Shown: positions 28,107 to 36,776 of the stretch, piece after piece
Layout of the letters: every line of letters begins with the position of its first letter
Position numbering within the stretch: the first letter of the stretch is position 1
DNA from: an uncultured Chlorobiales bacterium
GTDB lineage: Bacteria; Bacteroidota; Chlorobiia; Chlorobiales; Chlorobiaceae
Direction of reading: 5' to 3'
Assembly (NCBI GenBank): GCA_903929135.1
Contig: CAIYTH010000053.1
Location: 1-64,000, forward strand
DNA: 64,000 bases
Made by a program: the position numbers and the translations under genes
The notes under the pieces: generated by a model
What the model saw: the letters and a program-made list of their open reading frames with translations, nothing else
Database searches by the model: none
What the model was told of the DNA's origin: nothing

Positions 28107-29102
28107 TTAACGTGTCGATTCACCGGTATTCTGCCCGGAAGGCTCCCCGCCCTGCGGGGCGATCGTATCAGGCTGGTTGCCGGCGCCGACGAAGAATGCT
28201 TCGGCGACCCTGAGCGAGCTCCGGCACTCGTCGATGTCCGGACGGCCATCGGCGAACTTGATGAAATCAGCACGCAGCAGCAGCTTCAGCATGGTCTCGC
28301 GCGCCTTGACCTGACGGAGATCCAGCTCTTCGGCAATCTCCTGCGTGACCTGCTCCATGGCCCTGAACCGGTAGCGGTGCTGCAGAAACTCCCGCAGGAT
28401 GTTGCTCAGGTTCTCGTATCCTTCGGACGGAGGCAACCCTTTCGTAAGCTGCCGGTCAAGCGATTTGAGCTTCTGGCGGGCAGCCCGGACAGGATCGATG
28501 AGTGAGCCGGGAGAGTTCCTCAGGACACCCTGCTTGAGGAGATGCAGCACGGCGAAGAGCAGCAGCACCACGACGGCGAGCACCGGCAGCAGCAGCAACC
28601 AGGGGAGGAACCCCGGGCCGACCGGAGGCGCGACCGGCCGCAGCCTCGTAAGGGTGGAATCGGTCATGCTCATCACCACCACCGAGGATGTCGGCCGGAA
28701 GTACAGCCGGGAGGAGCGTGATCGTCCGTTGCGGATTTCAGTGACCGTAAACCCCGGAAGGCGCTGATGGCCGGAGCCGAACGCTGCTAGGTCAGCCGAA
28801 ACGCTGAGCTCCAGAGTGCCGTCCGAAAGACGCCTGGACGATTCGCTGCGGCCGGCCAGCTCGAATGAGGTGGATGGGCCGGTTTCGAGGCCTTCGACAG
28901 CGATCGTCCTCTTCGCATCGTGGCGGACGGTGATGACATAACGGATCCGTTCGCCGGAGAAGAGGCTGTCGGGTTCAGCCCTCACGGCGACGTCGGAGAT
29001 GCTGATACCCCCGGACGCCGGTACGGCGCAGGCAGGGGCAACCCGAAGCAGGGAACAGGCGATGACGGCCGCCGTGCTGAGCCGTCTAAACCTTCCGTTC
29101 AC
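28107..29102 (-). CDS. Bat-cluster membrane protein with periplasmic domain
   Basis: A 331-aa protein with a signal peptide (STAAVIACSLLRVAPACA), a beta-rich outer domain that starts ISISDVAVRAEPDSLFSGERIRYVI, one membrane helix near residue 185 (FLPWLLLLPVLAVVVLLLFAVL) and a helical cytoplasmic tail (LKSLDRQLTKGLPPSEGYENLSNILREFL). It resembles the DUF4381-like proteins found between DUF58 and BatA in these operons. The start is GTG and overlaps the DUF58 gene by 17 nt. The role in the complex is unknown. Confidence 0.75.
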   Translation of the reverse strand: MNGRFRRLSTAAVIACSLLRVAPACAVPASGGISISDVAVRAEPDSLFSGERIRYVITVRHDAKRTIAVEGLETGPSTSFELAGRSESSRRLSDGTLELSVSADLAAFGSGHQRLPGFTVTEIRNGRSRSSRLYFRPTSSVVVMSMTDSTLTRLRPVAPPVGPGFLPWLLLLPVLAVVVLLLFAVLHLLKQGVLRNSPGSLIDPVRAARQKLKSLDRQLTKGLPPSEGYENLSNILREFLQHRYRFRAMEQVTQEIAEELDLRQVKARETMLKLLLRADFIKFADGRPDIDECRSSLRVAEAFFVGAGNQPDTIAPQGGEPSGQNTGESTR

Positions 29103-30018
29103 GGTTCCTGAAAAAGGCGTTCAGGCCGCCGATGATCGAACGGCCGGTATCGAGAAACACGGTATCTACCCTCATTCGCCGGAGTTGCTGGCGAAGATCT
29201 TCACGGTCTCGCCTGCCGACCTCGGCGTATCGGGAAAGCAACGTTTTGCTCCGCGCATCGACGGTCACCCGCTCGCCGCTTTCAGGATCGACGAGGTCGA
29301 GCATGCAGGAACGGGGCAGTTCCATATCGAGCTGGTCTCCGAGGTGGATCACCACGAAGTCGTGCCTCGAGTTCAGAAGCTTCATGCCCCGTTCATAGCC
29401 GCTGCCGATCAGGTCGCTCATGAGAAAAATGATGGCTTTTCGTTTCTGTGTGCGGCGGATGAACCCCAGGGCCGCGTCGATGTCCGTCCGGCGACCGGTA
29501 TGTTCGATGGAGTAGATCTCCCGCAGGATAGCCAGGGCATGGGCCCGGCCCTTGCGTGGGGGGATGTAGGTTTCAACGCGGTCGGTAAAGATCAGGAGCC
29601 CGACCTTGTCGTTGTTCTGGACGGCACTGAAGGCGAGGATGGCCGAGACTTCGGCGGCAAGGTCCTTCTTGAGGCGGTAGCCGCTGCCGAAGAGCATCGA
29701 TCCCGAACCGTCGAGCAGCAGCAGGAGCGTGCGCTCGCGCTCCTCGGTGAACAGCTTGACATAGAGGTCGTTCTTGTGCGCCGAGGTGTTCCAGTCCACG
29801 GCGCGGACGTCGTCGCCGTACTGGTATTCGCGGACGTGGCTGAACTCGATGCCCCGCCCCTTGAACGAGGAGTGGTACTCGCCGCTGAAAAGCTCGTTGA
29901 CCAGACGTCTCGACCGGATTTCGAGCTTGCGGATCTTCCTGGTCAGCTCGTTCGGCTCACGGCCGGGCTGCACGACCTGACGCGGCTCCCGATGTATGGA
30001 AGGCTCCCTTGGCGGCAT
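29086..30018 (-). CDS. DUF58-domain protein (Bat cluster)
   Basis: A 310-aa cytoplasmic protein with the DUF58 signature: RKIRKLEIRSRRLVNELFSGEYHSSFKGRGIEFSHVREYQYGDDVRAVDWN. A VWA-like region follows with the MIDAS-type motif LLLLDGSGSML. DUF58 proteins nearly always accompany MoxR ATPases and Bat proteins. ATG 30018 touches the MoxR stop (TGATG); a GTG one codon upstream is also possible. Confidence 0.9.
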   Translation of the reverse strand: MPPREPSIHREPRQVVQPGREPNELTRKIRKLEIRSRRLVNELFSGEYHSSFKGRGIEFSHVREYQYGDDVRAVDWNTSAHKNDLYVKLFTEERERTLLLLLDGSGSMLFGSGYRLKKDLAAEVSAILAFSAVQNNDKVGLLIFTDRVETYIPPRKGRAHALAILREIYSIEHTGRRTDIDAALGFIRRTQKRKAIIFLMSDLIGSGYERGMKLLNSRHDFVVIHLGDQLDMELPRSCMLDLVDPESGERVTVDARSKTLLSRYAEVGRRDREDLRQQLRRMRVDTVFLDTGRSIIGGLNAFFRNRERKV

Positions 30019-31019
30019 CACGGCACCTGGACATGTTCGAGGATGCTCCTGATGAAATCCTCGGCTTTCATATTCTCGGCCTCAGCTTCATAGCTCGGCC
30101 TGACGCGATGACGGAGCACGTCGTAGGCGATGGTCTTCACGTCCTCCGGTGTCGCATAGGGACGCGACTGCAGGAATGCATGGGCCTTCGAGGCGAGCAG
30201 CAGGAAAATGGATGCCCTCGGGGATGCGCCGTATTCGATCATCGGGGCCAGGGTTTCGAGCCCGTATCGGTCAGGGTACCTCGTCGCCATGACCAGGTCC
30301 ACGATGTAGCGCTGTACCCGCTGATCCACGTATATGCGGTCCACCAGCCGCCTGGCGCGGAAGATCTCCTCTGCCTGGACCACCGGCGGGACGACGTTAT
30401 GAACCGGGGCTGCGGTGGCCCACTGCATGATCTCGAGCTCCTCGTCATAGGTGGGGTAATCCACCATGACCTTCATCATGAACCGGTCGAGCTGCGCCTC
30501 CGGAAGCATGTAGGTTCCCTCGTGCTCGACCGGGTTCTGGGTCGCAAGTACCATGAACGGTTCGTTGAGGGGATAGGTGACTTCACCGATGGTGACCTGC
30601 TGCTCCTGCATCGCCTCGAGAAGGGCAGACTGCACCTTGGCCGGAGAGCGGTTGATCTCGTCTGCAAGGATCACGTTGGCGAAGACCGGACCTTTGCGGG
30701 GATAGAACTCCATCTCCTTCGGGTTGTAGATCATCGTGCCGATCAGGTCGGCAGGGAGCATGTCCGGAGTGAACTGGATGCGGCGGAACGTCATGTTCAT
30801 GGCTGCCGCGAATGTGCGGACGATCAGGGTCTTGGCCAGGCCGGGCACCCCTTCGAGCAGCAGGTGGCCGTTGGCGAGCAGGGCGATGAATACCCGGTCG
30901 ATAACCGCTTTCTGGCCGATAATGCGGGTCGAGAGGACCTCGCGGGCCCTTTCGAGCATGACCGACTCCTCGACGATTTCCCTGCCGAGTGCCTCGAGTT
31001 CAGTTTCCTGCCTCATCAT
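30018..31019 (-). CDS. MoxR-family AAA+ ATPase
   Basis: A 333-aa AAA+ protein, chaperone-like, thought to remodel the VWA partner proteins encoded after it. Visible are Walker A LLEGVPGLAKTLIV, Walker B ANVILADEINRSPAKVQSALLEAM, sensor 1 MVLATQNPVEHEGTY and the arginine-rich sensor 2 region in YGASPRASIFLLLAS. It begins 50 nt after the small membrane protein gene and leads the Bat genes. Confidence 0.95.
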   Translation of the reverse strand: MMRQETELEALGREIVEESVMLERAREVLSTRIIGQKAVIDRVFIALLANGHLLLEGVPGLAKTLIVRTFAAAMNMTFRRIQFTPDMLPADLIGTMIYNPKEMEFYPRKGPVFANVILADEINRSPAKVQSALLEAMQEQQVTIGEVTYPLNEPFMVLATQNPVEHEGTYMLPEAQLDRFMMKVMVDYPTYDEELEIMQWATAAPVHNVVPPVVQAEEIFRARRLVDRIYVDQRVQRYIVDLVMATRYPDRYGLETLAPMIEYGASPRASIFLLLASKAHAFLQSRPYATPEDVKTIAYDVLRHRVRPSYEAEAENMKAEDFIRSILEHVQVP

Positions 31020-31069
31020 GATGCCGATCCTCCCGAATCGTCGTTAGTGCCCTTTTTGCCTGACGCCGC

Positions 31070-31297
31070 TCAACTCTTCCTGAACAACCCCCTGAAACCG
31101 AGCAACAGCAGCCCGATGCCGAGGATGAGCGCCGGCCAGGAGATGAGGCTGCCGATATAGAACACGCTGTTCAGGATGCCGAAGCCGGGGGCGAACAGCA
31201 GCACCAGATCGGCGCCGATCAGGATGAGCAACGCCTTGAGGAAACTGATCCTCTGAGACGGTTTGCTATTATTCTCCTCTTTCTTAGCTTTGGCCAT
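31070..31297 (-). CDS. Small membrane protein, first gene of the MoxR/Bat cluster
   Basis: A 75-aa protein: a lysine-rich cytoplasmic N-terminus (MAKAKKEENNSKPSQR) followed by two hydrophobic segments (LKALLILIGADLVLLFAPGFG and a stretch ending ALILGIGLLLLGFRGLF). The ATG at 31297 is chosen because the longer open frame upstream is the antisense of tsaD. I do not recognise a family. It is 22 nt from the divergent tsaD start, so both promoters must overlap each other or the coding regions. Confidence 0.72.
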   Translation of the reverse strand: MAKAKKEENNSKPSQRISFLKALLILIGADLVLLFAPGFGILNSVFYIGSLISWPALILGIGLLLLGFRGLFRKS

Positions 31298-31319
31298 AAC
31301 ACTCAGGTCATCTTGATCC

Positions 31320-32375
31320 ATGAACATTCTCGGAATTGAAACCAGCTGTGACGAAACGTCGGCGGCGCTCCTCGGGGGAGGGGTCGTCCTGTCCAACGTG
31401 GTCAGTTCGCAACGCTGCCACGGCGACTTCGGCGGGGTCGTTCCCGAACTGGCGTCCAGAGAGCACGAAAGGCTGATCGTGTCGATCGCCGATGCGGCCC
31501 TCAAGGAAGCAAATATAACAAAAAACGAGCTTGATGTCATAGCCGCCACGGCCGGGCCGGGCCTGATCGGCGCCGTCATGGTGGGGCTCTGCTTCGCCGA
31601 GGGGCTCGCATGGGCGCTCGGTAAACCGTTCGTGCCGGTGAACCACGTCGAGGCGCACATCTTTTCGCCGTTCATCAGCGACGATGCATCCTCCCTCGCT
31701 CCGGCAGGCGATTTCGTCTCCCTGACCGTCTCCGGAGGCCACACGCTGCTCGCGGTCGTGCACCAGGACCTCTCCTACGAAGTGATCGGCCGAACCATCG
31801 ATGATGCGGCCGGCGAAGCCTTCGACAAGACCGGCAAGATGCTCGGACTCGGCTACCCGGCGGGACCGGAGATCGACCGCCTCGCCCGGGATGGAGACCC
31901 GGGGTTCCACCGGTTCCCCCGGGCCCTGACCTCCAGTTCGCAGACCAGCAGGAGCTACCGGAACAACTTCGATTTCAGCTTCTCCGGACTGAAGACCTCG
32001 GTACACACCTGGCTCGGCCAGCACGACCGGTCATTCGTCGAACGGCACCTGCCGGACATCGCCGCCTCGGTCCAGGATGCCATCGTCGACGTGCTGGTGG
32101 AGAAAACCATCGCCGCCGCACGACTCCACGGTGTCGATGCCGTCTCGGTGGCCGGGGGCGTCAGCGCGAACTCCGGGCTGCGGACGGCCCTGGGCGAGGC
32201 CTGCCGGCGGAACGGACTGGAACTTTTCGTTCCCGATATGGCTTACTCGACAGACAATGCCGCCATGATCGCAACCATGGCCGGGCTCATGATCTCCCGC
32301 GGACGGGTTACCGCAAACGCCTACGATACCGCACCGTTTGCACGCTTCATACCGGCAGGCAGAGGGGCGCATTGA
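31320..32375 (+). CDS. tsaD: tRNA N6-threonylcarbamoyladenosine synthase subunit TsaD
   Basis: A 351-aa ASKHA-fold protein (Kae1/Qri7 family) that transfers threonylcarbamoyl to A37 of ANN-decoding tRNAs. Motifs include the start [17 protein letters not shown], the metal-binding NHVEAH (His pair), and SGGHTLL; near the end [13 protein letters not shown] is the nucleotide-binding loop. Length is normal. tsaB, tsaC and tsaE are not in this window. Confidence 0.97.
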   Translation: MNILGIETSCDETSAALLGGGVVLSNVVSSQRCHGDFGGVVPELASREHERLIVSIADAALKEANITKNELDVIAATAGPGLIGAVMVGLCFAEGLAWALGKPFVPVNHVEAHIFSPFISDDASSLAPAGDFVSLTVSGGHTLLAVVHQDLSYEVIGRTIDDAAGEAFDKTGKMLGLGYPAGPEIDRLARDGDPGFHRFPRALTSSSQTSRSYRNNFDFSFSGLKTSVHTWLGQHDRSFVERHLPDIAASVQDAIVDVLVEKTIAAARLHGVDAVSVAGGVSANSGLRTALGEACRRNGLELFVPDMAYSTDNAAMIATMAGLMISRGRVTANAYDTAPFARFIPAGRGAH

Positions 32376-32483
32376 AATAGTTGGGGAAATACCTTATCTT
32401 GAGGACCAGAAAAAGAGCGCCCTGGCCGGAAAGCATTACCGGGAGGCGTTCCAGGCACCGATTACCAACAGCAAGCAACCGCC

Positions 32484-32837
32484 ATGCACGAATCCATCCT
32501 CGCCCTGATGCTCTTCGCCCCCCCGACCGGAGGCCAGACACCGAACCCGTTAATCCAGCTCGTCCCGCTCGTCCTGATTTTCGTCGTGTTCTATTTCTTC
32601 ATGATCCGTCCCCAGCAGAAAAAGCAGAAAGACCGCGAGAAGCTGCTCGACGACATCAAGCGCGGTGACAGGGTCGTCACCATCGGCGGCATCCACGGCA
32701 CCGTGGCCGGGATAGAAACCGAAAAGAAAACGGTTCTTGTGCAGGTTGCCGACAACGTGAAGATCAAGTTCGAACGTTCGGCGATCGCCAACATCGAAAA
32801 ACAGGAAACCGGCGACAAACTCGCCGCAAAGGAGTGA
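32484..32837 (+). CDS. yajC: Preprotein translocase subunit YajC
   Basis: A 117-aa single-span membrane protein: N-terminal helix LIQLVPLVLIFVVFYFFMIRP directly followed by the YajC hallmark PQQKKQKDREKLL and GDRVVTIGGIHGTVAGI. It joins SecD-SecF in the Sec translocon holo-complex. It begins about 108 nt after tsaD and is followed after 9 nt by carA. secD and secF are not nearby. Confidence 0.96.
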   Translation: MHESILALMLFAPPTGGQTPNPLIQLVPLVLIFVVFYFFMIRPQQKKQKDREKLLDDIKRGDRVVTIGGIHGTVAGIETEKKTVLVQVADNVKIKFERSAIANIEKQETGDKLAAKE

Positions 32838-32846
32838 TACGCAGCG

Positions 32847-33956
32847 ATGCAGGAAATACCAGCGATACTGGTCCTCGAAAATGGCTCGGTCTACCGCGGC
32901 ACCGCGTTCGGCCACGCGGGTGAAGCGACCGGTGAAGTCGTCTTCAACACAGCTCTCACCGGATATCAGGAGATCATAACCGACCCCTCCTACACCGGCC
33001 AGATGGTGGTCATGACCTACCCTCTTATCGGAAACTACGGCATGACGCCGAACGATGACGAATCCTCGAAAATCTGGGCATCGGCCCTGATCGTCAGGGA
33101 GGCCTCGAACGTCTACAGCAATTTCGAATCGAACCGGAGCCTCGACGCCGCACTGAAGGACGCCGGTGTGATGGGACTTGCCGGCATCGACACCCGCAAG
33201 CTCGTCCGAGAGATCCGCGAAAAGGGCGCCATGCGGGGGGTCATCTCGACCGCCTGCTCCGACGAAGAGGAGCTGAAACGTCAGGCCGCCGGCGTCCCCG
33301 AAATGACCGGGCTCGACCTGGTCAGCAGGGTCACCACCGGCTCATCCTACACGTGTGAAACCCCGGATGCGAAGTACCATGTGGTTGCATTCGATTACGG
33401 CATCAAGACCAACATCGTCAGGCAGCTTCAGAGCGAAGGGTGCCGAGTCACCGTCGTGAGCGCGAAGACGCCGGCCAGAGAGGTGATCGCCCTGAACCCG
33501 GACGGAGTCTTCCTCTCCAACGGCCCCGGCGACCCGTTCGCCGTCACCTATGCGGTCGAAGCCATCAGGGAGCTCGCAACCTACAACCAGGAAACCAGGC
33601 CGTTGCCCATCTTCGGCATCTGCCTCGGCCACCAGCTGCTTTCGCTGGCATTCGGCGCGAAGACCTACAAACTCAAGTTCGGCCACCACGGTGCGAACCA
33701 CCCGGTCAAGAACCTCCTGAACAGCAAGATCGAGATCACCTCGCAGAACCATGGGTTCGCCGTAGAGGAGGCCTCCCTGCCCGGCACGCTCGAGCTTACC
33801 CACAGGAACCTCTACGACCAGACCGTCGAAGGCGTGCGCCACCGCGACCTGCCCTGCTTCTCCGTGCAGTACCACCCTGAGGCAGCCCCCGGGCCGCACG
33901 ATTCCCATTACCTGTTCAAGGAGTTCACCGACCTCATGGAACAGACGAGAAACTGA
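32847..33956 (+). CDS. carA: Carbamoyl-phosphate synthase small subunit
   Basis: A 369-aa glutaminase subunit that passes ammonia to CarB for arginine and pyrimidine synthesis. The N-terminal domain has [31 protein letters not shown]; the class I amidotransferase domain has the nucleophile Cys in GICLGHQLL and the His-Glu pair in [12 protein letters not shown]. It begins 9 nt after yajC with AAGGAG upstream. carB is absent from the window. A terminator follows at 34086. Confidence 0.97.
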   Translation: MQEIPAILVLENGSVYRGTAFGHAGEATGEVVFNTALTGYQEIITDPSYTGQMVVMTYPLIGNYGMTPNDDESSKIWASALIVREASNVYSNFESNRSLDAALKDAGVMGLAGIDTRKLVREIREKGAMRGVISTACSDEEELKRQAAGVPEMTGLDLVSRVTTGSSYTCETPDAKYHVVAFDYGIKTNIVRQLQSEGCRVTVVSAKTPAREVIALNPDGVFLSNGPGDPFAVTYAVEAIRELATYNQETRPLPIFGICLGHQLLSLAFGAKTYKLKFGHHGANHPVKNLLNSKIEITSQNHGFAVEEASLPGTLELTHRNLYDQTVEGVRHRDLPCFSVQYHPEAAPGPHDSHYLFKEFTDLMEQTRN

Positions 33957-34085
33957 CCATACCCGCGTCGCGGAGTGCACGGCTCTTCGGCGATACGGAA
34001 TATCACCATGGGTCTGAAGGAATAAGAACGAGCTTGGACTCATGAGGTGTTGACCCCGGTGACAGGAAAGGAACCCAAAAGCAGA

Positions 34086-34109
34086 AGCCCCGGATCATCC
34101 GGGGCTTTT
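34086..34109 (+). terminator. Intrinsic terminator after carA, probably bidirectional
   Basis: AGCCCCGGA, a TCA loop and TCCGGGGCT form a perfect 9-bp stem followed by TTTTCG on the plus strand. The minus strand shows a looser TCTGCTTTT tail, so it could also end the transcript of the small genes at 34157-34574. The 200 nt between carA and the next gene hold nothing else I can name. Confidence 0.75.
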
Positions 34110-34156
34110 CGCTGTTTCTCCAACTCATTTCCTCTCGACTCAAAGCCGGAGTGGCA

Positions 34157-34390
34157 TCATCGCCATACCTCGACCACATCGGCACCCTCTTGCCGTAACG
34201 TGTTCGCATTCAGCGGCTCATAGCTGTTATGAAGTTCACGCAACGAAAGAAAACGCCCGGCAGCGGTTTTGTCGGCGAACCGGTATCGAAACCCCAGTGG
34301 CGGATCCCCTTCAATGCTGATGCCGACTAACCCTGGCTGAAGTTGGTACCGGATCCGGGCCTGTTGCGCCAAGTCCCTGAAATCACGCAT
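34157..34390 (-). CDS. Small protein of unknown function, island gene 3
   Basis: A 77-aa protein starting MRDFRDLAQQARIRYQLQPG, basic at the N-terminus and ending ADVVEVWR. Codon use looks genuine and an AGGA precedes the ATG by a few bases. It follows the 52-aa gene by 25 nt on the same strand, so the two are likely co-transcribed. I do not recognise either. A toxin-antitoxin or mobile-element pair was considered, but nothing in the residues supports it. Confidence 0.55.
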   Translation of the reverse strand: MRDFRDLAQQARIRYQLQPGLVGISIEGDPPLGFRYRFADKTAAGRFLSLRELHNSYEPLNANTLRQEGADVVEVWR

Positions 34391-34415
34391 CGTCCTGATT
34401 GTTCAACGGTTGTCA

Positions 34416-34574
34416 TCAATCCGACTCTTCGAGCCGCAGGTCATCACTTTCGGAAGCCTGCGACTCCTGTTCGCCTGCCATCGGTTCCGGGTCTCCGTTT
34501 AAACGCGCCACGAGCCGGGCATGCATGTCATAGAGCAATTCTCGGTGAAGCTTTAACGGATCGGATGGTTCCAT
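34416..34574 (-). CDS. 52-aa acidic protein of unknown function, island gene 2
   Basis: An ATG at 34574 opens a frame of 52 codons: MEPSDPLKLHRELLYDMHARL, a helix, then a strongly acidic, serine-rich tail ending LRLEESD. The abrupt shift from an amphipathic helix to an acidic tail looks like a real small protein. It lies 25 nt before the 77-aa gene. No family recognised. Confidence 0.5.
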   Translation of the reverse strand: MEPSDPLKLHRELLYDMHARLVARLNGDPEPMAGEQESQASESDDLRLEESD

Positions 34575-34737
34575 TGCGCGCCAGGACGGTCAGGTTTCAG
34601 AAAGGAGACTGCTCAAGGGTGGACATCATTACATGAATGTACGGAGAAGCGAGCAGGATTCCAGCGCAAAAACGGAGTCTCTGCCAGGCTCTATTTCACA
34701 GCGGAGATCATGATCGCAGAGAAGTGGAGGAATAAAC

Positions 34738-34762
34738 GAAAAGCCCGGAATCTTCACCCGGG
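34738..34762 (-). terminator. Intrinsic terminator after the 87-aa gene
   Basis: On the minus strand CCCGG, a 9-nt loop and CCGGG are followed by CTTTTCG. It lies 25 nt past the stop at 34787. The perfect palindrome CCGGGTACCCGG (34772-34783) between the two may compete as a second stem. The tail matches the one at 34109. Confidence 0.5.
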
Positions 34763-34786
34763 AGTTGTTCTCCGGGTACCCGGTTT

Positions 34787-35050
34787 TCACCTGGCACATG
34801 AGTTTGCTTTCTCCGCGGTATAATGCAACCGGTATCCCCAATCCAATACACTGAGATCCGCATAAACGATGATCGTTTTATCCAGAACGAAATGGTGGTA
34901 ACCGAACATTCCCGCCCCGAGGTTCAATCGACCGACCTGACAAAGGGCTTCGAACAGACGATGTCCGACTGAAATCACTATGGGGCAAAGATCGGCATCC
35001 GAAATCGCATCATCAAGTTGCGCAATGGCCTTCTCTTCGATCATATTCAT
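34787..35050 (-). CDS. 87-aa protein of unknown function, island gene 1
   Basis: The ATG at 35050 has a perfect GGAGG five bases upstream, which settles the start although the frame is open further. The protein begins MNMIEEKAIAQLDDAISDAD and continues with mixed hydrophobic stretches (LCPIVISVGHRLFEALCQVG; FVLDKTIIVYADLSVLDWGYRL). The layout suggests a compact alpha-beta domain. There is no signal or membrane segment. I do not recognise it. Confidence 0.6.
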   Translation of the reverse strand: MNMIEEKAIAQLDDAISDADLCPIVISVGHRLFEALCQVGRLNLGAGMFGYHHFVLDKTIIVYADLSVLDWGYRLHYTAEKANSCAR

Positions 35051-35512
35051 AAATCCTCCGTTGTTGAAAGCTGACTCAGGGCACGACAGGACAGGTACTT
35101 CTGCACAACAATGGGACGGGGACAAAACACTGAAGATGATGGAGAAGGGTACTGGTGGGATACGAAGTCCACTTGGCACTTGCGAGGTGGTCGTCATCCG
35201 GCGATCAAGAAAAAGGAACTCCTCAATGCCTGTTCATAGTTCCTCGAAAATACAATTTGGCGGTAATCCCGGTCGGGGACCCGGGGGGCTCGCTCCTGGG
35301 GAGCGGTGCAGGTGCGGGACGCGCATGAAGCCGCAACATCGTCATTTTTTAGGGGAAGTTCACTCCCCCGGCCTCTTTAAAGCATCCCCGAAATGCTTAT
35401 ATTGTCCACCAATCGATGATCGGTTCATGATCTCCGAAAATCCGGTTTTCAGTCAATTTGTGATTGTTTTGTAACGTCTGCCGCGCAGACGCCCATTGAA
35501 TAAGCCCTATTC
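35051..35512. other. 462-nt intergenic region before the aminotransferase
   Basis: No convincing gene. It must hold the divergent promoters of the 87-aa gene and the aminotransferase. A 7-bp hairpin, CGTCTGC and GCAGACG around CGC (35475-35491), lies 22 nt before the aminotransferase start and may act in the 5' leader of its mRNA. A weaker GGGG/CCCC pairing near 35350-35370 is not convincing. Confidence 0.4.
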
Positions 35513-36652
35513 ATGAAAAAAAGACTCTTCACCCCCGGCCCGACACCCGTTCCCGAAAACGTCATGCTCAGCATGGCCGCGCCGATTATCCATCATCGCA
35601 ACCCTGAATTCATGGAGATCCTGCAGCAGGTGCACGAGGACCTCCAGTACCTGTTCAGGACGACCCAGCCGGTCGTCGTCATGACCTGCTCCGGCACAGG
35701 CGGCATGGAATCGGCCATTTCGAGCCTGTTCGGCCCCGGAGACAAGGTGATCACGATCAACGGCGGCAAGTTCGGCGAGCGCTGGGGAGAGCTTGTCCGG
35801 ACCTTCACGGGCAACTGCATCGAGGAGAAGGTCGAGTGGGGCACGGCCATCCAGCCTGAACGCATAGCCGAACTGCTCGGGGAACATCCCGACGCACGCG
35901 GCGTCTGCCTCACCCACTCCGAGACATCGACAGGCACAGCATCCGACATCAAGGCGCTCTGCGCGGCCATCCGTGAAGCGTCCGACGCCCTGATCCTCGT
36001 CGACGGCATCACGGCCATCGGCGCGCATGAGTTCCATTTCGACGACTGGGGCGCAGACATCTGCATCACCGGTTCCCAGAAAGGGCTCATGATGCCTCCC
36101 GGCCTGGCGCTCATCGCTGTTTCCGAGCGGGCACAGGACATCGTCAACAGCAGGCATGAACGGCCGCAGTTCTACCTCAGCCTGAAGAAGGCGCTGAAAT
36201 CGCATGCAGGCAACGACACGCCGTTCACTCCGGCCGTCACCCTCATCATCGGCCTTGCCGAAGCCCTCAGGATGCTTCGCGAAGAGGGCATCGAGAATGT
36301 CTGGAGCCGTCACGCAAGACTTGCCTCGGCATGCCGCCAGGGTTGCGAGGCGCTCGGCATGAGGCTGTTCAGCAGCTCCCCCTCGTTCGCCGTCACGCCG
36401 GTCTGGCTTCCGGAGGGAGTTGACTGGAAGGCGTTCAACAAGATCCTCAAGGTGGGCAACGGCATCACGGTTGCTGCCGGACAGGACGATTTTGCAGGCC
36501 GGATCTTCCGGATCTCCCATCTCGGGTATTACGACGAGCTGGACATGCTCTCGGTCATCGGCGCACTGGAGTTCACCTTGAGTGATATGGGCGTACCTTT
36601 CGAGATCGGCTCGGGCGTAGCCGCCGTTCAGAGAGCATTCCTCGCCGACTGA
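35513..36652 (+). CDS. Class V aminotransferase (alanine/serine-glyoxylate type)
   Basis: A 379-aa PLP enzyme. The start KRLFTPGPTPVPENVMLSM is the hallmark of the alanine-glyoxylate/serine-pyruvate transaminase group, formerly also called soluble hydrogenase 42 kDa subunit. VDGITAIGAHEF holds the PLP-ring Asp and ITGSQKGLMMPPG the Schiff-base Lys. It probably works in serine or glycine metabolism, but the exact substrate is not visible. The ATG lies 22 nt after a hairpin; no strong ribosome-binding site is seen. Confidence 0.9.
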   Translation: MKKRLFTPGPTPVPENVMLSMAAPIIHHRNPEFMEILQQVHEDLQYLFRTTQPVVVMTCSGTGGMESAISSLFGPGDKVITINGGKFGERWGELVRTFTGNCIEEKVEWGTAIQPERIAELLGEHPDARGVCLTHSETSTGTASDIKALCAAIREASDALILVDGITAIGAHEFHFDDWGADICITGSQKGLMMPPGLALIAVSERAQDIVNSRHERPQFYLSLKKALKSHAGNDTPFTPAVTLIIGLAEALRMLREEGIENVWSRHARLASACRQGCEALGMRLFSSSPSFAVTPVWLPEGVDWKAFNKILKVGNGITVAAGQDDFAGRIFRISHLGYYDELDMLSVIGALEFTLSDMGVPFEIGSGVAAVQRAFLAD

Positions 36653-36665
36653 GCGAAAACGCACC

Positions 36666-36695
36666 CGGATGCCCTGCCTACCCCCCGGGCATCCG
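36666..36695 (+). terminator. Hairpin after the aminotransferase gene
   Basis: CGGATGCCC and GGGCATCCG form a perfect 9-bp stem with a 12-nt loop, 13 nt past the stop. There is no U-tract (GAAACGATG follows), so it may be a stabilising 3' hairpin or a factor-dependent end. Confidence 0.4.
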
Positions 36696-36776
36696 AAACG
36701 ATGCCGGAGGGCCTGGCCAGTCAGGCTCCCCTCCTGAAAACCCGGACCGAATGGCGTATATTGAAAAAAACCCGCC

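Noticed and set aside
34157-34574. Toxin-antitoxin module
   Set aside because: Size and layout fit loosely, but no toxin or antitoxin motif is visible, so only unknown genes are reported.
35340-35375. Terminator near the GGGG/CCCC pairing
   Set aside because: Four-base stem with no U-tract, unlike the clear terminators elsewhere in the window.
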